Part shown: piece by piece, positions 12,806-25,520 of the stretch
Position numbering within the stretch: position 1 is the first letter of the stretch
How the letters are laid out: every line of letters begins with the position of its first letter
Source of the DNA: Carya illinoinensis
Lineage: Eukaryota; Streptophyta; Magnoliopsida; Fagales; Juglandaceae
DNA: 64,000 nt
NCBI RefSeq assembly: GCF_018687715.1
Contig: NC_056755.1
Coordinates: 23,281,501 to 23,345,500 of the forward strand
Reading direction: 5' to 3'
Notes under the pieces: model-generated
The model's input: the letters and a program-made list of their open reading frames with translations, nothing else
Databases searched by the model: none
What the model was told of the DNA's origin: nothing
Made by a program: the position numbers and the translations under genes

Positions 12806-13661
12806 ACACTCATGGCAGGGGAAAACCTCATCTAGAAGTCTTGCATTGATGGTGCAATTTCGTGGGCTTTAATGGGGCCTAAACCGATTGGGTCTCATTT
12901 GGGGCTTTAATAGGGTTTGGTTCGGGTTTTCAGTTTCTATCAAGTCCAAATATAATTTTTCTTGGCCCGATTAAAATACTAGGTTATAAAAGAATAAATA
13001 AGGGTATGGTAACATGAATTTGAATGCTTAATTACATTTAGAAGTAATTTAATCAAGTGATTAAACACTAAGCTAAAATCGATTCTCATTTAGGTTTTTG
13101 GGTAATCATTTGGGATTTGGGGAAATCGTGTAGGGTTTCAGTTTTCACCAAGGTTTTGGGATTTCAATTGATATTCAATTATTTTGGGTTTTACTAGGGT
13201 TAAGACCCTCTTTGATTTGGCACAAAAATGAACGGTTGGATGGAATAATATTTGGCTTAGGTGGCATGATCATAGTGTTTGATTTTCCTTCCTTTTCTTC
13301 ACATTTCCATATCATAGTTCCTCTTGGTTCCAAGTATCCTAAACTATTCACCAAGTGTGGATCTTGCCAAGTGCCCAAATGAAACTTATCTAGATTGATT
13401 TGTATATTCCAAACTTTGATCTAAAAACGACTGGACTGCATGCTAACACTAGTATTACTATTCACTTTGAAAATGGTGAAATAAATTTTCACCATAAATC
13501 CTAAATAATCCTACCAAAATAAGAGCGTACTTCGCTTTGTGAAAATCAACTCCTAAATACCTCGAACAAAATATTCATCTAAGACTAATGGCCAAACTAT
13601 TTCTCATTTTCACATTCCTAAGTACCTCAAATAAATAAATAAATAAAATGCATTTCTAACA
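12806..13661. other. Intergenic, no gene recognised
   Basis: This is T-rich sequence with several GGGTTT/GGGCTTTAAT stretches and no coding signal. The minus-strand 67-codon frame at 13175-13378 has no recognisable domain. It may be decayed LTR DNA into which the hAT element at 13670 inserted. Confidence 0.4.
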
Positions 13662-13669
13662 CCTAAGTG

Positions 13670-14840
13670 TAGGACTGTACATCTTGCCTGACCTGACCCG
13701 AACGGCTGCTGTTCCGAACAGACCCGGTTTGGCCCACTACTGAAAACGACATTTCCAAACCACTGTTGATATCTGATTACCCAACCCATTTTTCTTTCGG
13801 GTTTTTCAATTTTTTTTCCTCCTGTCAAAAACTAAAAGGAAACTTGTACTAGTAGAAAGATATAGATCTTTTGTCTTAGAGGAAAAAAAAAGCTTCTGGT
13901 GTCGGATGAAGAAAAGTATTTTTCTTTTTTTTAGATTACTCTCCCTTCGTAGCTATTTTTGAATCTTTCACCTTCATACCTTTTCCTTTCCGTCTCTCTC
14001 CCCCTCCCCTGTAAATACACCTTCTCCTTTCATGCTCTCATCAAATCCATTTTTGGGTCATGCACTTGGAACTGTTAGGACCAAGGCTAAGGCGTGGCGA
14101 AATGAGTAGAAATTTGAGCCACTTCTGGATCTATGTTTGGTAAGGTGAGCAGAAATTAGAGGTGTTAGATCTATGTTGCTTGAAGAAAAACCACTTCTAT
14201 TTTGGAAAGGATGATAAACTATGATTCCTTGAAAATGGATCTCTCACCAAGAACCCATCAAAACCCACCACCTCGAAATCCATTTAGAAAACCCACCAAA
14301 ATATCACTAATTTGGTTCTTCCATCTTCGAGGTTCTCTCCTCAGCTTCTTCCTGATCTTCACTTATCTCGTTGCCCAGGGCCTCAAGCTTACTATTACCA
14401 TCAATGACTCAACCTGCGCAACAAGGTTGTTCTTTAAGATCCTTAACTTCAAGATCATATCAAGCTTGGAATGATGGGCTCTGCATCACCTTCAAGATTC
14501 TCCAGGACAGTGAACTTACTCCCATAATGATGCACCTCAAACTTGAAGTTATTCTTTAATTTCGGTCCATGCCATCGCCACATTGCTCATCTTGGTTTCC
14601 TCTTCTCTTTAGCTTTGGGCAATGGGTAAAGTTCAAGGGAGATGACTTTTGGTCCTCTAGCCATTGGGTACCCCAAATTTTTTTTTTTAGTCCTTCTTCT
14701 TTCCAATTAACGATTATTAACCGACCCGTACCGAAATAAGTCAAAAATGTTCCGCTTCCACTTGTGTCTGATTCGGGTCGGGTAAATCGGATCGAAATAT
14801 TCGAGCCAGGTCAAGTGAGCAGGCCAAATGTACAGTCCTA
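13670..14840. mobile_element. Non-autonomous hAT element, 1171 bp
   Basis: The ends are TAGGACTGTACAT (13670) and ATGTACAGTCCTA (14840), a perfect 13-bp inverted repeat whose similarity continues inward (TGCCTGACCTGACCCG-like on both sides). The flanks are CCTAAGTG (13662-13669) and CTTAAGTG (14841-14848), an 8-bp target duplication with one mismatch. No transposase is encoded. The interior has two overlapping frames, 14202-14474 and 14371-14559. The first has a hydrophobic stretch (SLLSFFLIFTYLVAQG) that could come from a captured host fragment, which I do not recognise. Confidence 0.85.
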
Positions 14841-15146
14841 CTTAAGTGGGCTAGAAACTAACTATGCTAATAGATTCAATCCTACGCAATTGTTCAATTC
14901 ATGAGACCTTTCTAGGATTTTCAAGATATTCCTAAAGCCTAAAGAAATTCATCCACTGAACTTTTAGCATGCTGTTACAACAAATATGATACTCAACTTT
15001 ACTTAGTTAACAATTTTAAGAGTGTAGCATAAGCCGTAGATTGTTCAATGATTTCAAGACGAGTTAGAGTATCCTAGTACCCTGCAAGTACCCTATTTGA
15101 CTCAAGTGCATCCCAATCATTTGTATCCATTACATTCGCTAGGATG

Positions 15147-15701
15147 AGCGGTCTTTAGGCAGAACTAATGCAACAAAAGGTTTTGGTAGTGTTAACTAAC
15201 GAAGAGATGGTGTTTTGCACCAAAATAATTGTAGAGTGTCCATTGGAGATGGACTATGTTATCTTGGAAGTTGATTTGTTAGTTTTTGAGTTGTTAGGTT
15301 TTGACATTATCTTAAGCATGGATTGGTTATTTAAGCATTTTGCTAGTATAGGTTGTCGGCAAAGGACAATGACAACTCAAGTGCTTAGAATGAAAGATAG
15401 AGTATTTTGGAGTAGTAAGTTACAATCAATGCCGGGAATGATTACCTCAGTACAAATCAAGAAGGAGTTGGTGAGCAGGTTTAAAGCCTATTTAGTACAC
15501 TTAGTACATAAAGAGAAAGAGCCTAAGGAGGAGGTACGATGTATACTAGTAGTAAGGGTTTTCCCAGAAGTGTGGGGGGAATTGCCAAAATTACCACCTC
15601 CTAGGAAAGTTACGTTTTTTATTGAGTTTGAACTTGGGACAGTTCCAGTGCATAAGGCACCTTATAGGATGACCTCAATCAAGTTGAAAGAGTTAAAGAG
15701 T
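15147..15701 (+). pseudogene. Ty3/gypsy pol fragment (protease to RT start)
   Basis: The open frame from 15168 contains the retropepsin tail motif FDIILSMDWL (usual form FDVILGMDWL) and then the linker leading to reverse transcriptase, ending PVHKAPYRMTSIKLKELKS. In intact gypsy elements this is followed directly by the first RT strands. Here the homology stops at 15701, where LTR-like DNA begins. The protease active-site part upstream is missing or unrecognisable. It is a truncated retrotransposon relic, not a host gene. Confidence 0.8.
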
Positions 15702-16320
15702 TGTGACACCCCCAAATCTCGCTTGGGATTGGATGGTGTTTGATGCATCAAGATATGCAACTCAAGGTTACACACCTCTCGTGTATGACAGTTAATACAC
15801 AATGCATCTAGCATGTTTCTAGTAGTATACAATAATCACAACAAAATAATTTAAAACTAGTAAAGGTTTAAGCAATTTAATATAGTACCAAACAGAAATT
15901 ATTAATCCCAAAAGTAATTATTAATCGCAAAAAAAAATTAAGCCCAAAAGTAAATGTTAGAAGGAAGAGAGAGATAGTCGAAAAGGGACAAGCTGGGAAG
16001 CCCCCTTCACAGGTGGCACAGTGCTAGGTGGCAATTGGGGAAAGTGAGTAGAGGGAAGTTAGGGGATGGAAGGGGATGGTGCCTGGAGGAAGAGAGAGAA
16101 TGAGAGGAAAATAAGGAGAATTGGGTATTAGGGTTTTATCCCAGGACCAAAACGACGTGGTTTTGCATAATCGGATGGGTTTTTGCTAAGGCTTTCAGCC
16201 TTACTGTGCAATGCGCCTCACATTCTCTCCCTCTTATAAAAGAATTTGTCTTAAAAATTAAAAATCTTCTTCCACTTAAGAATCCAACCCGTCCATTACA
16301 AATGATTTGACATAACAAAG
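15702..16320 (-). mobile_element. LTR-like insertion in gypsy pol, far end unknown
   Basis: It opens TGTGACACCCCC at 15702, the same terminus as the inverted solo LTR at 3422, and interrupts the gypsy reading frame. The following ~200 bases share the layout of that LTR end. The expected 5-bp target copy (AGAGT) beside a TATCACA-type end was not found downstream, so the right boundary is open; 16320 is only where similarity becomes untraceable. The copy may be truncated or itself interrupted. Confidence 0.45.
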
Positions 16321-17945
16321 AATATATGTGTCAGTGACAATGGTAAACATGAAGTTTCTTCACCAACGGTTTTTTCTTTCAAGCAAGATGCAAGAGGGGA
16401 CGAATGTGTCTTAGCACTTAGACAATTGGAGAAGAATTTCAAAGAATTTGTAGCAGTGAGAGTAAAAATGACTGATCATGATCAATGACTGCAGTAGAGC
16501 AACGGAGCATAGAGTCGTCCTCGCCTGGCACCATTCCCTGACCTAGAAGTAGACAAACACCTGAAATCCCTAATGTACCCCTATAAAACTATGAAATTGT
16601 CTATTAATTTCCTTGAACAAATTGGTTAAATCTCAATATCATGACTATTAAATGAATCAAATACTTAATCTAAATAAACAAATTTGCATAACACAATGGT
16701 TGGTTACGAAAGTAAACCCTTTAAATTACTCTTTAAACGTAAAACCCTATAGGGCAGCCAAGTCCAAAAAAGTTAATCTTATTGTTTGAAAATTAATTAC
16801 AAGTAATTCTCAATTACAAAACCTTTATAACTTGACTCTCTTACTTGTCCAGACAAATGGATCACCGCAGTAGTAGCCAGAACCTTTATCGATCTTCAAA
16901 CTATTGACTTCCCTCCTGAAACTCCAGTGGCTGAAATCAAATCAACGATCCTTCACACTTAAAGCACAATCACACTCATCAAACATATGAAAGATAAACA
17001 TATAAAAATTCTCCAAGGAATTTTCTCATCAAAATATGCACTAGAACGTGCTCTAGAAAATATGTAGATTTGAATCTCTGCAAATCCTAACCAATAGAAT
17101 CTCTTAAATAAACAATCTGAAAAGAGTTCCAATTGAAGTAGGATTCTGCTAATAAATAGAATCTGTCACAGAGACGTCTCATGACGGATTGTTGACATTT
17201 CAAGATAACTCTTTACTATAATGACTAATTTCTATTCTGGATAAATGCAGATCCTTATGGACTCGAATTTTACCTAAATGGCTTATTTAAACAACCTCTA
17301 AGACTTCTAGATAAACTCAATGTTGTTTAGAGGTAAAATCGATAATTATTTTACATTCATCCAAAAATTACAAATATAATGATAAGATAAATCTTATCAT
17401 TTAGTCATCTAATCCTAACCAACTTTTGCCTTTACAACACCCTTAAGATCAAAAATTCGTCAACAGAGGTCAGATTCTAGCAACAACAACCTGCTTCTCA
17501 GTAAAGACAATTCCAATCCCAAACCTATAAAGGAGTGAATAGGAGCCTCACGCTGGAGAATTCCTTGAGAATGATAAATAACGCTCACCATAGCTTGCTT
17601 ACATACTTTTGGAAGAAATAGAGTGAGGGATGCAGAAGTCCTTGATCTACTATTAGCAACTAAAGGAAGTATGCTTTAGTCCTATTGAGATAGTAAAGCT
17701 AGAATAACTAATATGGCTTAAATGTATCTCTTTAGTTCCCCGTCTCGCCATTCCTAACTTTAGGAAGGAAATTATATATATAATGTAACAAAAATAGAAA
17801 GAAGAGAAAAAATTGGGACTTGGCGCCTGCTTACTTGCTCGCAAGCCATCTTGGCAAACTCTTTCGGCTACATTAGTAAAAAAAAAAATATACAAGTAGA
17901 GTCCCAAGGAGAAGAATGAACAAAAATAGTACAATATCTTTGCCG
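16321..17945. other. Intergenic, nothing recognised
   Basis: No domain, terminus or repeat was recognised. The minus-strand frame at 17653-17934 is hydrophobic but matches nothing I know. Confidence 0.4.
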
Positions 17946-17999
17946 GAGAGTCAGTGATAACTCCTCTTTAAAGCTTCCTAATGGTTTGTTTTAGAGGAC

Positions 18000-19400
18000 A
18001 ACTCATTGATTCATAATGCAGCAGTTGAATGTTCTGCAACTCATTTGTCTTTACTTGGTGTCTTTAATTCTTCTGACTTCCTAGATGCTATTCTTAGTTT
18101 AGTCAATGATGCTGATAATTCTATGCTCATGAATGATCATTCTTTAGAGTAATTAAAAGAAGTTGTGTTATCTGTGCAACTTTGGACTTGACTCTTGCTC
18201 CTGATATTTTTTCACAGCATTGTATAATACTTTTTGGTTTATTATTCACACTGATACGCATCAAGCTGCATTGGATTTCTTTCATTGTGGTTTTTAGTTT
18301 GATGCTAGTAAAGCTTCCTTCATTTCTTTGATTCCATTAGTTGATAATCCAACAGATTTTCTCAGCCTTAGGACTATTTCTCTTTGCCTGTATCTTACAA
18401 AACATGCTCTAAACTTATTTCCAAGAGGCTTGTCATTTTGTTGCCAAAGCTTGTCTCTATTAATCAAAGAGCTTTCAAGGGTGGTAAACTCATCACTAAT
18501 TATATATGTTTAGCCAAAGAATATGTTTATATTCTTTCTAAAAAGATTCGAGGGGATCAAGCTAGATATGGCTAAGGCCTTTGGTCGAGTTGAATGGCCT
18601 TATTTGAGAAGATTTTTATTTGCCTTTTGGCTTTTCTCCTTAATGGTTTTTATTAATTTCTAGTTGCTATGAAGCTCCAAAATTTCTTGCAAGTTGGAAT
18701 GGCTCCTCTAGTTCTTTCCCTCTAGTTGGGTTTTAAGACAAGGGTATATTCTTTCTCCTCTTCTCTTCATCCTTATAGAAGAGCCATTTAGCCGTGGTTT
18801 AGTACTCAAAACTGTTTTCTGAAGGAAGGATTTCTTCTTATAGTGTTCCATTGGCCTACCCTTCGATTTCTCATCTACTCCTTGCTGATGAGTGCTTCTC
18901 TTTAGTAAAGATTCTAAATCCAGCCTTAATAAATTACTGGATTTCGTTTCTGATTATGAGTTTTCTAGGCAGCTTGTGGATGTTCAAATGCCTTTAGCCA
19001 GAAAAGGAATTATTTCTGCTGTTACAGGTTTTGTTGAAGGTAGTTTTTCTGTGGTTTATCGTGGCCGTACGTGCACCTTTGAATTACAAGAAAATTACAA
19101 CTCCAATGCAAGAGCCTCTTTTACAAATAATAATAATAATGGAAAAAGTGGGAGGATGGAAAGTTAATCTTTTATGTAGTGGGAGGAAATCAGTGCTTAT
19201 AAACCATGTGCTGTCATCTGCCCATATACACTTGCATCAATTGCTTTGGTGAAAGGCTTTTAACATTATTTCCCATCCCTTGAAATTTAAAGATTCGTGT
19301 TCCTTAAATGGATGTAGTTTTTCTTCACTATTTCAGATTGGAGGGGTGGATTTCATACATGAAGTTTCTAAATCGAGTAATTTTATCTCTTTTGGTGTAG
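18000..19400 (+). pseudogene. LINE reverse transcriptase, broken
   Basis: This is the RT core of the LINE relic. The best-preserved block is at 18384-18610, where fingers and palm motifs (SKRLVILLPKLVSINQRAFKG..., LDMAKAF) are readable across one frame change. The catalytic FADD box is degraded to a LADE-like form at about 18880. No long open frame survives. Confidence 0.7.
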
Positions 19401-19668
19401 CTGTTATAGAAGATGGATACCTTCTGGTGATGTTCTTTCTCTCTGTAAAATCTTCCTAAAACTTATCTAGACTTCATTTCCGTATTTACAAGTTTCATTC
19501 ATAGTTACTGAATAAGGTTGTTTCTCCTAAAATATGTTCTGCTTTTGTTTGGAAGGCTCTAAATGATGGAATTTATTGCTATTTATGTAGTAGTTTAAAG
19601 ATGTAGGGTGCTTTTTGTCTTTGGAAGCTTCCTTTGGATCCTTCAATCAGCTTAATTCATCTCAATTA

Positions 19669-19953
19669 GGTTCTGTTTTAGACCTATCCTACTATCCAAA
19701 CACACAACTTCTAAATTACTAAACATCTTTCAACTCAAAACCTCTTTACAAGTAGGGTCCACAACTTTTTTCAGCTAAACACTTCTTTACACATGGAACC
19801 CACAACCTTTTTCAACTTTCTATAATTACGTCTAAATTCATCTTAGGGGGACCTCACAAAACTTATTTCACTATCTCAACTCACAACCATTCATAAAAAA
19901 TAAAAAATAAAAAAATTCAACTCAACTCAACTCGACATCCAAATGTACCCTAG
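19669..19953. mobile_element. MITE inserted in the LINE relic
   Basis: Bounded approximately by TAGGTTCTGTTTTAGA on the left and, on the other strand from 19953, TAGGGTACATTTGGAT. The interior read from the right has GTCGAGTTGAGTTGAG, then a run matching the GTTGAAAAA..TTGTGGGTTCC block also found at 28600-28950. I see no convincing target duplication. It is the same repeat type as those at 28.2-29.4, 38.9 and 41.4 kb. Confidence 0.6.
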
Positions 19954-20468
19954 GTTGTTGCAAAATTTTCCCTAATGTGGAATGTGTAAATTTCTGTCTA
20001 GTACCATTTTGCTTTGATTTTTGGTTTTTGTTCATCTATATGGCTGGAAAGACATACTTTTTTGTAAAATGGTAGATGCAGTTAATATGTTAGAAGCTCT
20101 AATGCTTTATTCATCATTGGGAAATTTGGTGGCTTGATTAAAATTCTGCTATTTTCAATGACTCTCCTTCAAAATTATGTTTGGTTATTTGAGCTAAACA
20201 GGCTTCAGATTTTCACCTTTTAAGAGTTCCTTAAAGGCTCTTCATTTGCAAATTTTATAAATCGAAGTGCGCCTATACCTATGTTGTAGTAGATTGGAGA
20301 CGCCTATGTGAAAATATCTAAGCTGAAATCGATGGGTCTTCATTGAAAATCTAGGGACAGCTTACGTTTTGTATTCAGCATATTTGAGAATAGTAAAGAA
20401 GTAGCTCTCAAAATCTTTCTCGCTCATTTCTTGTCAATCTCAATTTCTATTATATTGTATATTTTCTA

Positions 20469-20720
20469 TTGGAAATCATAGTTGAAATAGATTCTATTTT
20501 CATTGTTAACTGGTTTAAATCATCATTATCTCCTTCATGGAAGTATTATCAGCTACGAGGAGAGATCTTGTCTTTATCTAATTTCTTTCGTCATACAGCA
20601 TATTTTCAGAGAATGCATATCATCAACAAACTCTTAGAGAAGGAAATTATGTTGTTGATAGCTAGGCCTATAAGTAGGGAGCTAATGGATACACTGAGGT
20701 ATATTTTATATTCCTGCAAC
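20469..20720 (+). pseudogene. LINE RNase H domain remnant
   Basis: The frame reads VEIDSIFIVNWFKSS, SPSWKYYQL and then a degraded block corresponding to the conserved (I)xREANxxAD motif of plant LINE RNase H domains (here FQRMHIINKLLEKE). It lies downstream of the RT remnant on the same strand, the usual order in plant L1-type elements. Confidence 0.65.
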
Positions 20721-21799
20721 TGGCCGCCTATGCATGTTCATGAAAGTGAGTATCGGCTTGATCTTGCTGGTTCGCCACCAGACTTTATGGATAACGTTAA
20801 CTTCATTGATTTTCACAATTTCTATTCTTTTGTTTGTAAAATGAATTCTTTAGTACTTTCTATTATTTTTTTTCTTTCTCAGTATACTTGTTGCTAGTTC
20901 ATGTTTCTTAGCTACAATTTGTACAAGCTTGTTGTTGGGATTTTCTAACCCACGAGTTTTGTCTTGAACAAGGAATTCCTCCGGCTAAAAAAGTGACGAT
21001 TTATCCATAAAAAATTGGGTATCTTCTTCTTCTAAAGAATGTACTGGGTATTAATAGTTATCTATAAACTCTTTCAATTTGAATAGACAGAGAGACCTCC
21101 ACTTTCTTGCTTATGATTTCAAAATTTGAATGCGGAAAATTTTTTATTTACTAATTTCAACACTTGTCTTTGGAGATATTTCCAGACTCTTATGCCTCAA
21201 GTTACAGGAGTTTTTCATTAGTTATTTTGCAATCTTCTATGTCATAAAAAATTTTAATCAATCATATTTTATTTGGTTAAAATACATGCTTCATGGGTGT
21301 AAAATACTTTAAACAAATATATTGTGAAGGCATAATAAGTAAAATTTTATTAAAAAGAAAAAAAATGGACGAGGTTAATGACATTTTAAAATAATTGAAA
21401 CATGAACATTTGCACCCAAGCTTAACGACCAAAAATAAGTAAAAACATTTATGAGGTTTTGGTTCGAAACATAGGCAAGCAAAAACAACCTACCCTTCCC
21501 TTCAAATCAAGTTTTATGCTTAAGGCGATAAGTTTTCATGAGTGCAATTATCAACATTCTTACACTTTAGTGTCCCTTATTTATTTCATTTGCCAAAAGA
21601 TGCAATTTCTTTTCAATTTCTTAAGTCATAAATTGATCAAATCTATCAACCATGCTACCCAACTCATTAATCAAACTTGTTTTGCCAAGAGAGTAGAATT
21701 GAAACTAACTAAATCTCTGAATCCAAGTCCACCATTTGATTTACTATTGCTCAAGCTATTCCAACATTTTCAATAAAGTTTAGCTGATTTATCTTGAAA

Positions 21800-24319
21800 A
21801 CCCTACCAGAAATTAGCCATCATTGAGTTAAGCTTGTTGCACAGGAGCTTAGGTAATTGGAACACACTCATACTATATGTTGGGATGGCTTGAATAACTG
21901 CATTAATCAAAATGTCCTTGCCAGCCTATGATAGAAACTTAGTTTTCCAATTCTCAATCTTTTTGCTCACCTTTTTCTACAATACCTTGGAAAGCTTTAA
22001 CTTTTGACTTTCCTATAAGAGATGGTAGCCCCAAATACTTTTCCATATTGGATGATGCTCTCAATCCAGCTACCTGCATGATGTAGTCCCTTGTAACTTG
22101 ATTGGTATTGTTGCTAAAAAACAAAGAAGTCTTCTCCCTGGTAAGTCTTTGCCTTGATGCCCACTCATAACAGTTGAGGATTTGATTTAAGGATACCCAC
22201 TCATTCAAATTTGCTCTACAAAATAATAGGTTGTCATCAGCAAACAGCAAATGACTCATTCTAATCTGTCCCCTTGCTATTGGAACCCCTGAAATTAACC
22301 CTCTTTTGTTCTGCCATCTGAAGGTTTGCTGTTAACACCTCAAAACAAATAATGAATAAAAAGGGTGATAATGGGCAGCCTTGTCTAAGTCCCCTTGTAG
22401 GTTTGAAAACTTCTTGAGGAACCCCATTGAGTAGAACAGAAAAGGAGGAGGATGTTATGCATCTCAGAATTAGATCAGTCGACTTTGCATCAAATCCCCA
22501 TTTTAGCATGGCTTCTTTGAGAAACTCCATTATATTTGATCATAAGTCTTGCTCATATCTAATTTCAATGCAATATAACCCTTTTGTCCATGTATCTTGG
22601 TTCTTATTATATGAAGAGTTTCATAGGCAGCCAATATATTATCAGATATAAGCTTTCTTGTAACAAAGGCACACTGATTTTGGGAGATAATAGACGGAAG
22701 AATCTGTCTTAGTCGATTGGACAACAGTTTAGTGATAATCTTGTATAGAACATTACATAGACTTATGGGTCTATATTCAGTAATATTCACTGGATTGTTG
22801 CATTTTGGAATCATCACAAAATATGTGAAGTTGATAGCTACCATGTCTTGGTCTGAATTTAAAAAGGAAAGACTTGCATCAGTTACCTCATCTCCCACCA
22901 CAGACCAATATTTTTTATAGAAACAGGCCCCATACCCATATGGACTAGGTGCTTTGTGTGGGCCCATTTGGAAAACGGACTCCTTAATCTCCTCTCTTGT
23001 GAAAGGTGATACTATCATACTAGAACCTCATTCATTTGCTGAGTGACTTTTTAACCAATTGCATTGAGAGAAGCTTCCATATTACAAGGTTTTGAGGTGC
23101 AAATAACCTTCTATAGTATTTTGTAAAAGCTTCCCCAATCTGTCTCGGTTTTGAAAATGTCTTCCCAGTGTCATCAGTTACCTTGGAGATAGTATTCCTC
23201 TTGCTTTTTTGACTTGCACATAAGTGGTAGTATTTTGTGTTTCTATCACCTTGCTGTAGCCATGTTACTTTAGCCCTTTGTTTCCATTTCACATGATCCC
23301 TTTCAAGCAGTTCATCAATTTCCATCTTTAGACTTTTGAGTTGCTGCATTAAATCTGCTGTAGCGGACTGTTGCAAATCCTGCAATCTACTTGTTTTCTG
23401 CACTAAACTGGCTCTAGACTGAAATTATTTTTTATAACTACTGTTTTAAAGTCTTTAAACAAATCTCGAGCTTCCTCTTAACATTTGTTAGTCCTGCATT
23501 GTTGATCTCAGACTAATGCCAAACCTTGGTAATTACCTCCTCGCAATCTGTAAAAAGTGACCACCTGTCTTCACAACTGCACAGAGAAGATGTTCTTCCT
23601 AACCACTCATTCTTTTGACCTACTAACAGTAAGATAGGGAAATGATCAAAAGTAGAAGAAGCCAGTACTTGGATCTCTCCCCCACCAAATTCTTCACACC
23701 ACTCAGAAGCGGCTATGGCTCTATCTAGCTTTTCTTTAGTAAAGGAATGGTCATATCTGACATTAGACCACGTGTACTTGCCTCTAATGAATCCCAGGTC
23801 CTTCAGCTTGCAGATTTGCAACACATTTCTGAAGCTATCCAGCTGTTTTTCATCCCTTCTAGCTCCTCCATACTTCTCACTGTGATGTAATATCTCATTA
23901 AAATCCCCTATGCAGAGTCATCTTTTAGGAATAAGAATTTTAAGATGTCTCAATATACTCCAACCTTCTTGCCTTTTTTCTGTGTTAGGATTTCCATAAA
24001 AGCAAGTTAGCATCCACGATGACTGTTTCTGATCCACCCATGAGTTTATATGCCTGTGTGAATAAGTACTGATACTGAGCTTGACTTCCTCTTCCCAAAA
24101 CAAAGCCAGTCCTCCACCTTTACCAACACCTTCAACTGAAAACATACAATTGAAACCCAACCTTTGTTTTATAGCATCTAATTGTTTTTTGTGCAATTTT
24201 GTTTCCATAATAAACAAAATGCTAGGCTTATGGACCTTAACCAAACGACTAAGGTCTCTAACTCTCCAAGGGTTGCCAAGCCCTCGGCAGTTCCAACTTA
24301 AAAGCCTCATTTCTCTCAA
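21800..24319 (-). pseudogene. LINE ORF2: endonuclease and reverse transcriptase, broken
   Basis: The start MREMRLLSWNCRGLGNP at 24319 is the signature opening of the AP-like endonuclease. METKL and GGGLALFW follow before a stop at 23918. The second endonuclease half is at 23824-23513 (GFIRGKYTWSN, LDRAIA, STFDHFPI). The linker is at 23403-23032 (WKQRAKVTWLQQGDRNTKYYH). RT is at 23018-21954, with MGPHKAPSPYGYGACFYKKYW, IPKCNNPVNITEYRPISLC, LKLDMSKTYD, RGLRQGCPLSPFLFI and the catalytic LLFADDNLLF. Remnants of the post-RT zinc-finger region follow to about 21800. At least two frame changes and several stops disable it. Confidence 0.88.
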
Positions 24320-24529
24320 CAGGGCTAGTTAACAGCCTCTGCCGATATATCCAATTCAGATACCACTACCTGTTTTTCGCTTTAGGCTCTTGATTATTTT
24401 CCACAACATAACGTTATCTTCTTCATTCTTCCTTTTCCTTGTAGCATAATGAGTAGAAGGCATGAAGTCAACATTGTTTTGTCTCCTTGCCCTCCTCTTC
24501 CATTTATTGACACTAGACTCAGGAGCTAT

Positions 24530-25520
24530 CTATGGTATGCAAGCAGTATACTGATCCTGCAATAAAACAGGCCTTTTATCCTGAGAAATGATTTCCATGA
24601 CAGATGTTGATTTCATCTTTGATTGGTCCAGTGATTCATTTGATATGTTTCTTGATACTTCCTTTGGTTCTACTTCCAAAGTTAACAAAGGTAAAGTACT
24701 GATTTCTTGATTTCCCACCTTGCTTTCTTTTGTCTTCTTTTGTTATATTCTACAACATCATCTTCCCTCCATCTGCTACTAGACTTTCGACAGATTGATT
24801 GAGGGTCCTATTACTTTCATCCTGCCCTTCAGACCTCCCATACTTGATAATACTTGCATTTAGATGCCTTGAAGCATTACCATAACTAGAACATGTTGCT
24901 GTGCTATGAGCCCTTAACCATGATCCATATTGTTGGATACTAGTCTCTTTAGTCAATTCCAGTTGATTGTTCTGACCAGCACATCTAGATAAACCATGCT
25001 TAATAACCCCACAGGTAAAGCAAAATCGAGGGAGTCTTTCGTATTTAAATTGTACAAAGCCTCAGTTTTCATTATAATCAACATCAACCTCTAAAATTGT
25101 ACCACTAGAGGATCCAATACTTGTTCCAACTTCCTTGTTCATGCATCCCAAAGGTAAGTTCTTAATTTAGTCGGTGCAGTGAAACCATCAAAAGTTTTTA
25201 AGCACACCATACTCATGTCAAACAACCAAGGCTATCCCTCCCAGATTCTATTTAAATCAGCCTCAGATTGAAATTCAAAGACATAAAAGGTTCTCTCTCA
25301 CTTCAATTATTTTGATACCAACACAGAATTTCCACACCTTAAGCATCGTGTTTTTAAAAGCATCTTTGTTAGTCTTCTTATCAGCTATAACCTTCCCCAC
25401 TAGACAGAATTTCCCTCTTTCCATAGTCTCTTTTACTTCCTTACCCATAATAACTACCTCATACCTTTCCTCCTCTGTTAGGGAGAATTTGTTCTATAAT
25501 TTTGATAGTTCTTCAGCCAT
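24530..25520 (-). pseudogene. LINE ORF1 (DUF4283 and CCHC zinc knuckle), broken
   Basis: The ATG at 25520 opens MAEELSKL followed by an early stop. Homology continues as NKFSLTEEERYEVVI..., the DUF4283 pattern of plant LINE ORF1 and related gag-like proteins. Near 25030-24990 the frame reads RFCFTCGVIKHGLSRC, a CX2CX4HX4C zinc knuckle. A linker follows to the stop at 24530. Several stops interrupt it. Confidence 0.7.

Larger units (their letters stand above)
17950..21366 (+). mobile_element. L1-type LINE relic, plus strand
   Basis: Decayed ORF2 homology runs in shifting frames. A pre-RT linker spans about 18000-18180. RT blocks follow (VDNPTDFLSLRTISL near 18340, YKTCSKLISKRLVILLPKL near 18395, KLDMAKAFGRVEWPYLRR near 18561, FADD-like LLADECFSL near 18880), then downstream RT/thumb sequence to about 19400. 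An RNase H domain is at 20469-20720. The 3' end is marked by a short A-rich tail near 21345-21366. The element has several stops and frame changes, and a MITE interrupts it at about 19669-19953. The endonuclease part is not seen, so it is 5'-truncated. Confidence 0.75.

Noticed and set aside
21954..25520. Several LINE frames as possible host genes
   Set aside because: They are consecutive pieces of LINE ORF1 and ORF2 separated by stops and frameshifts.
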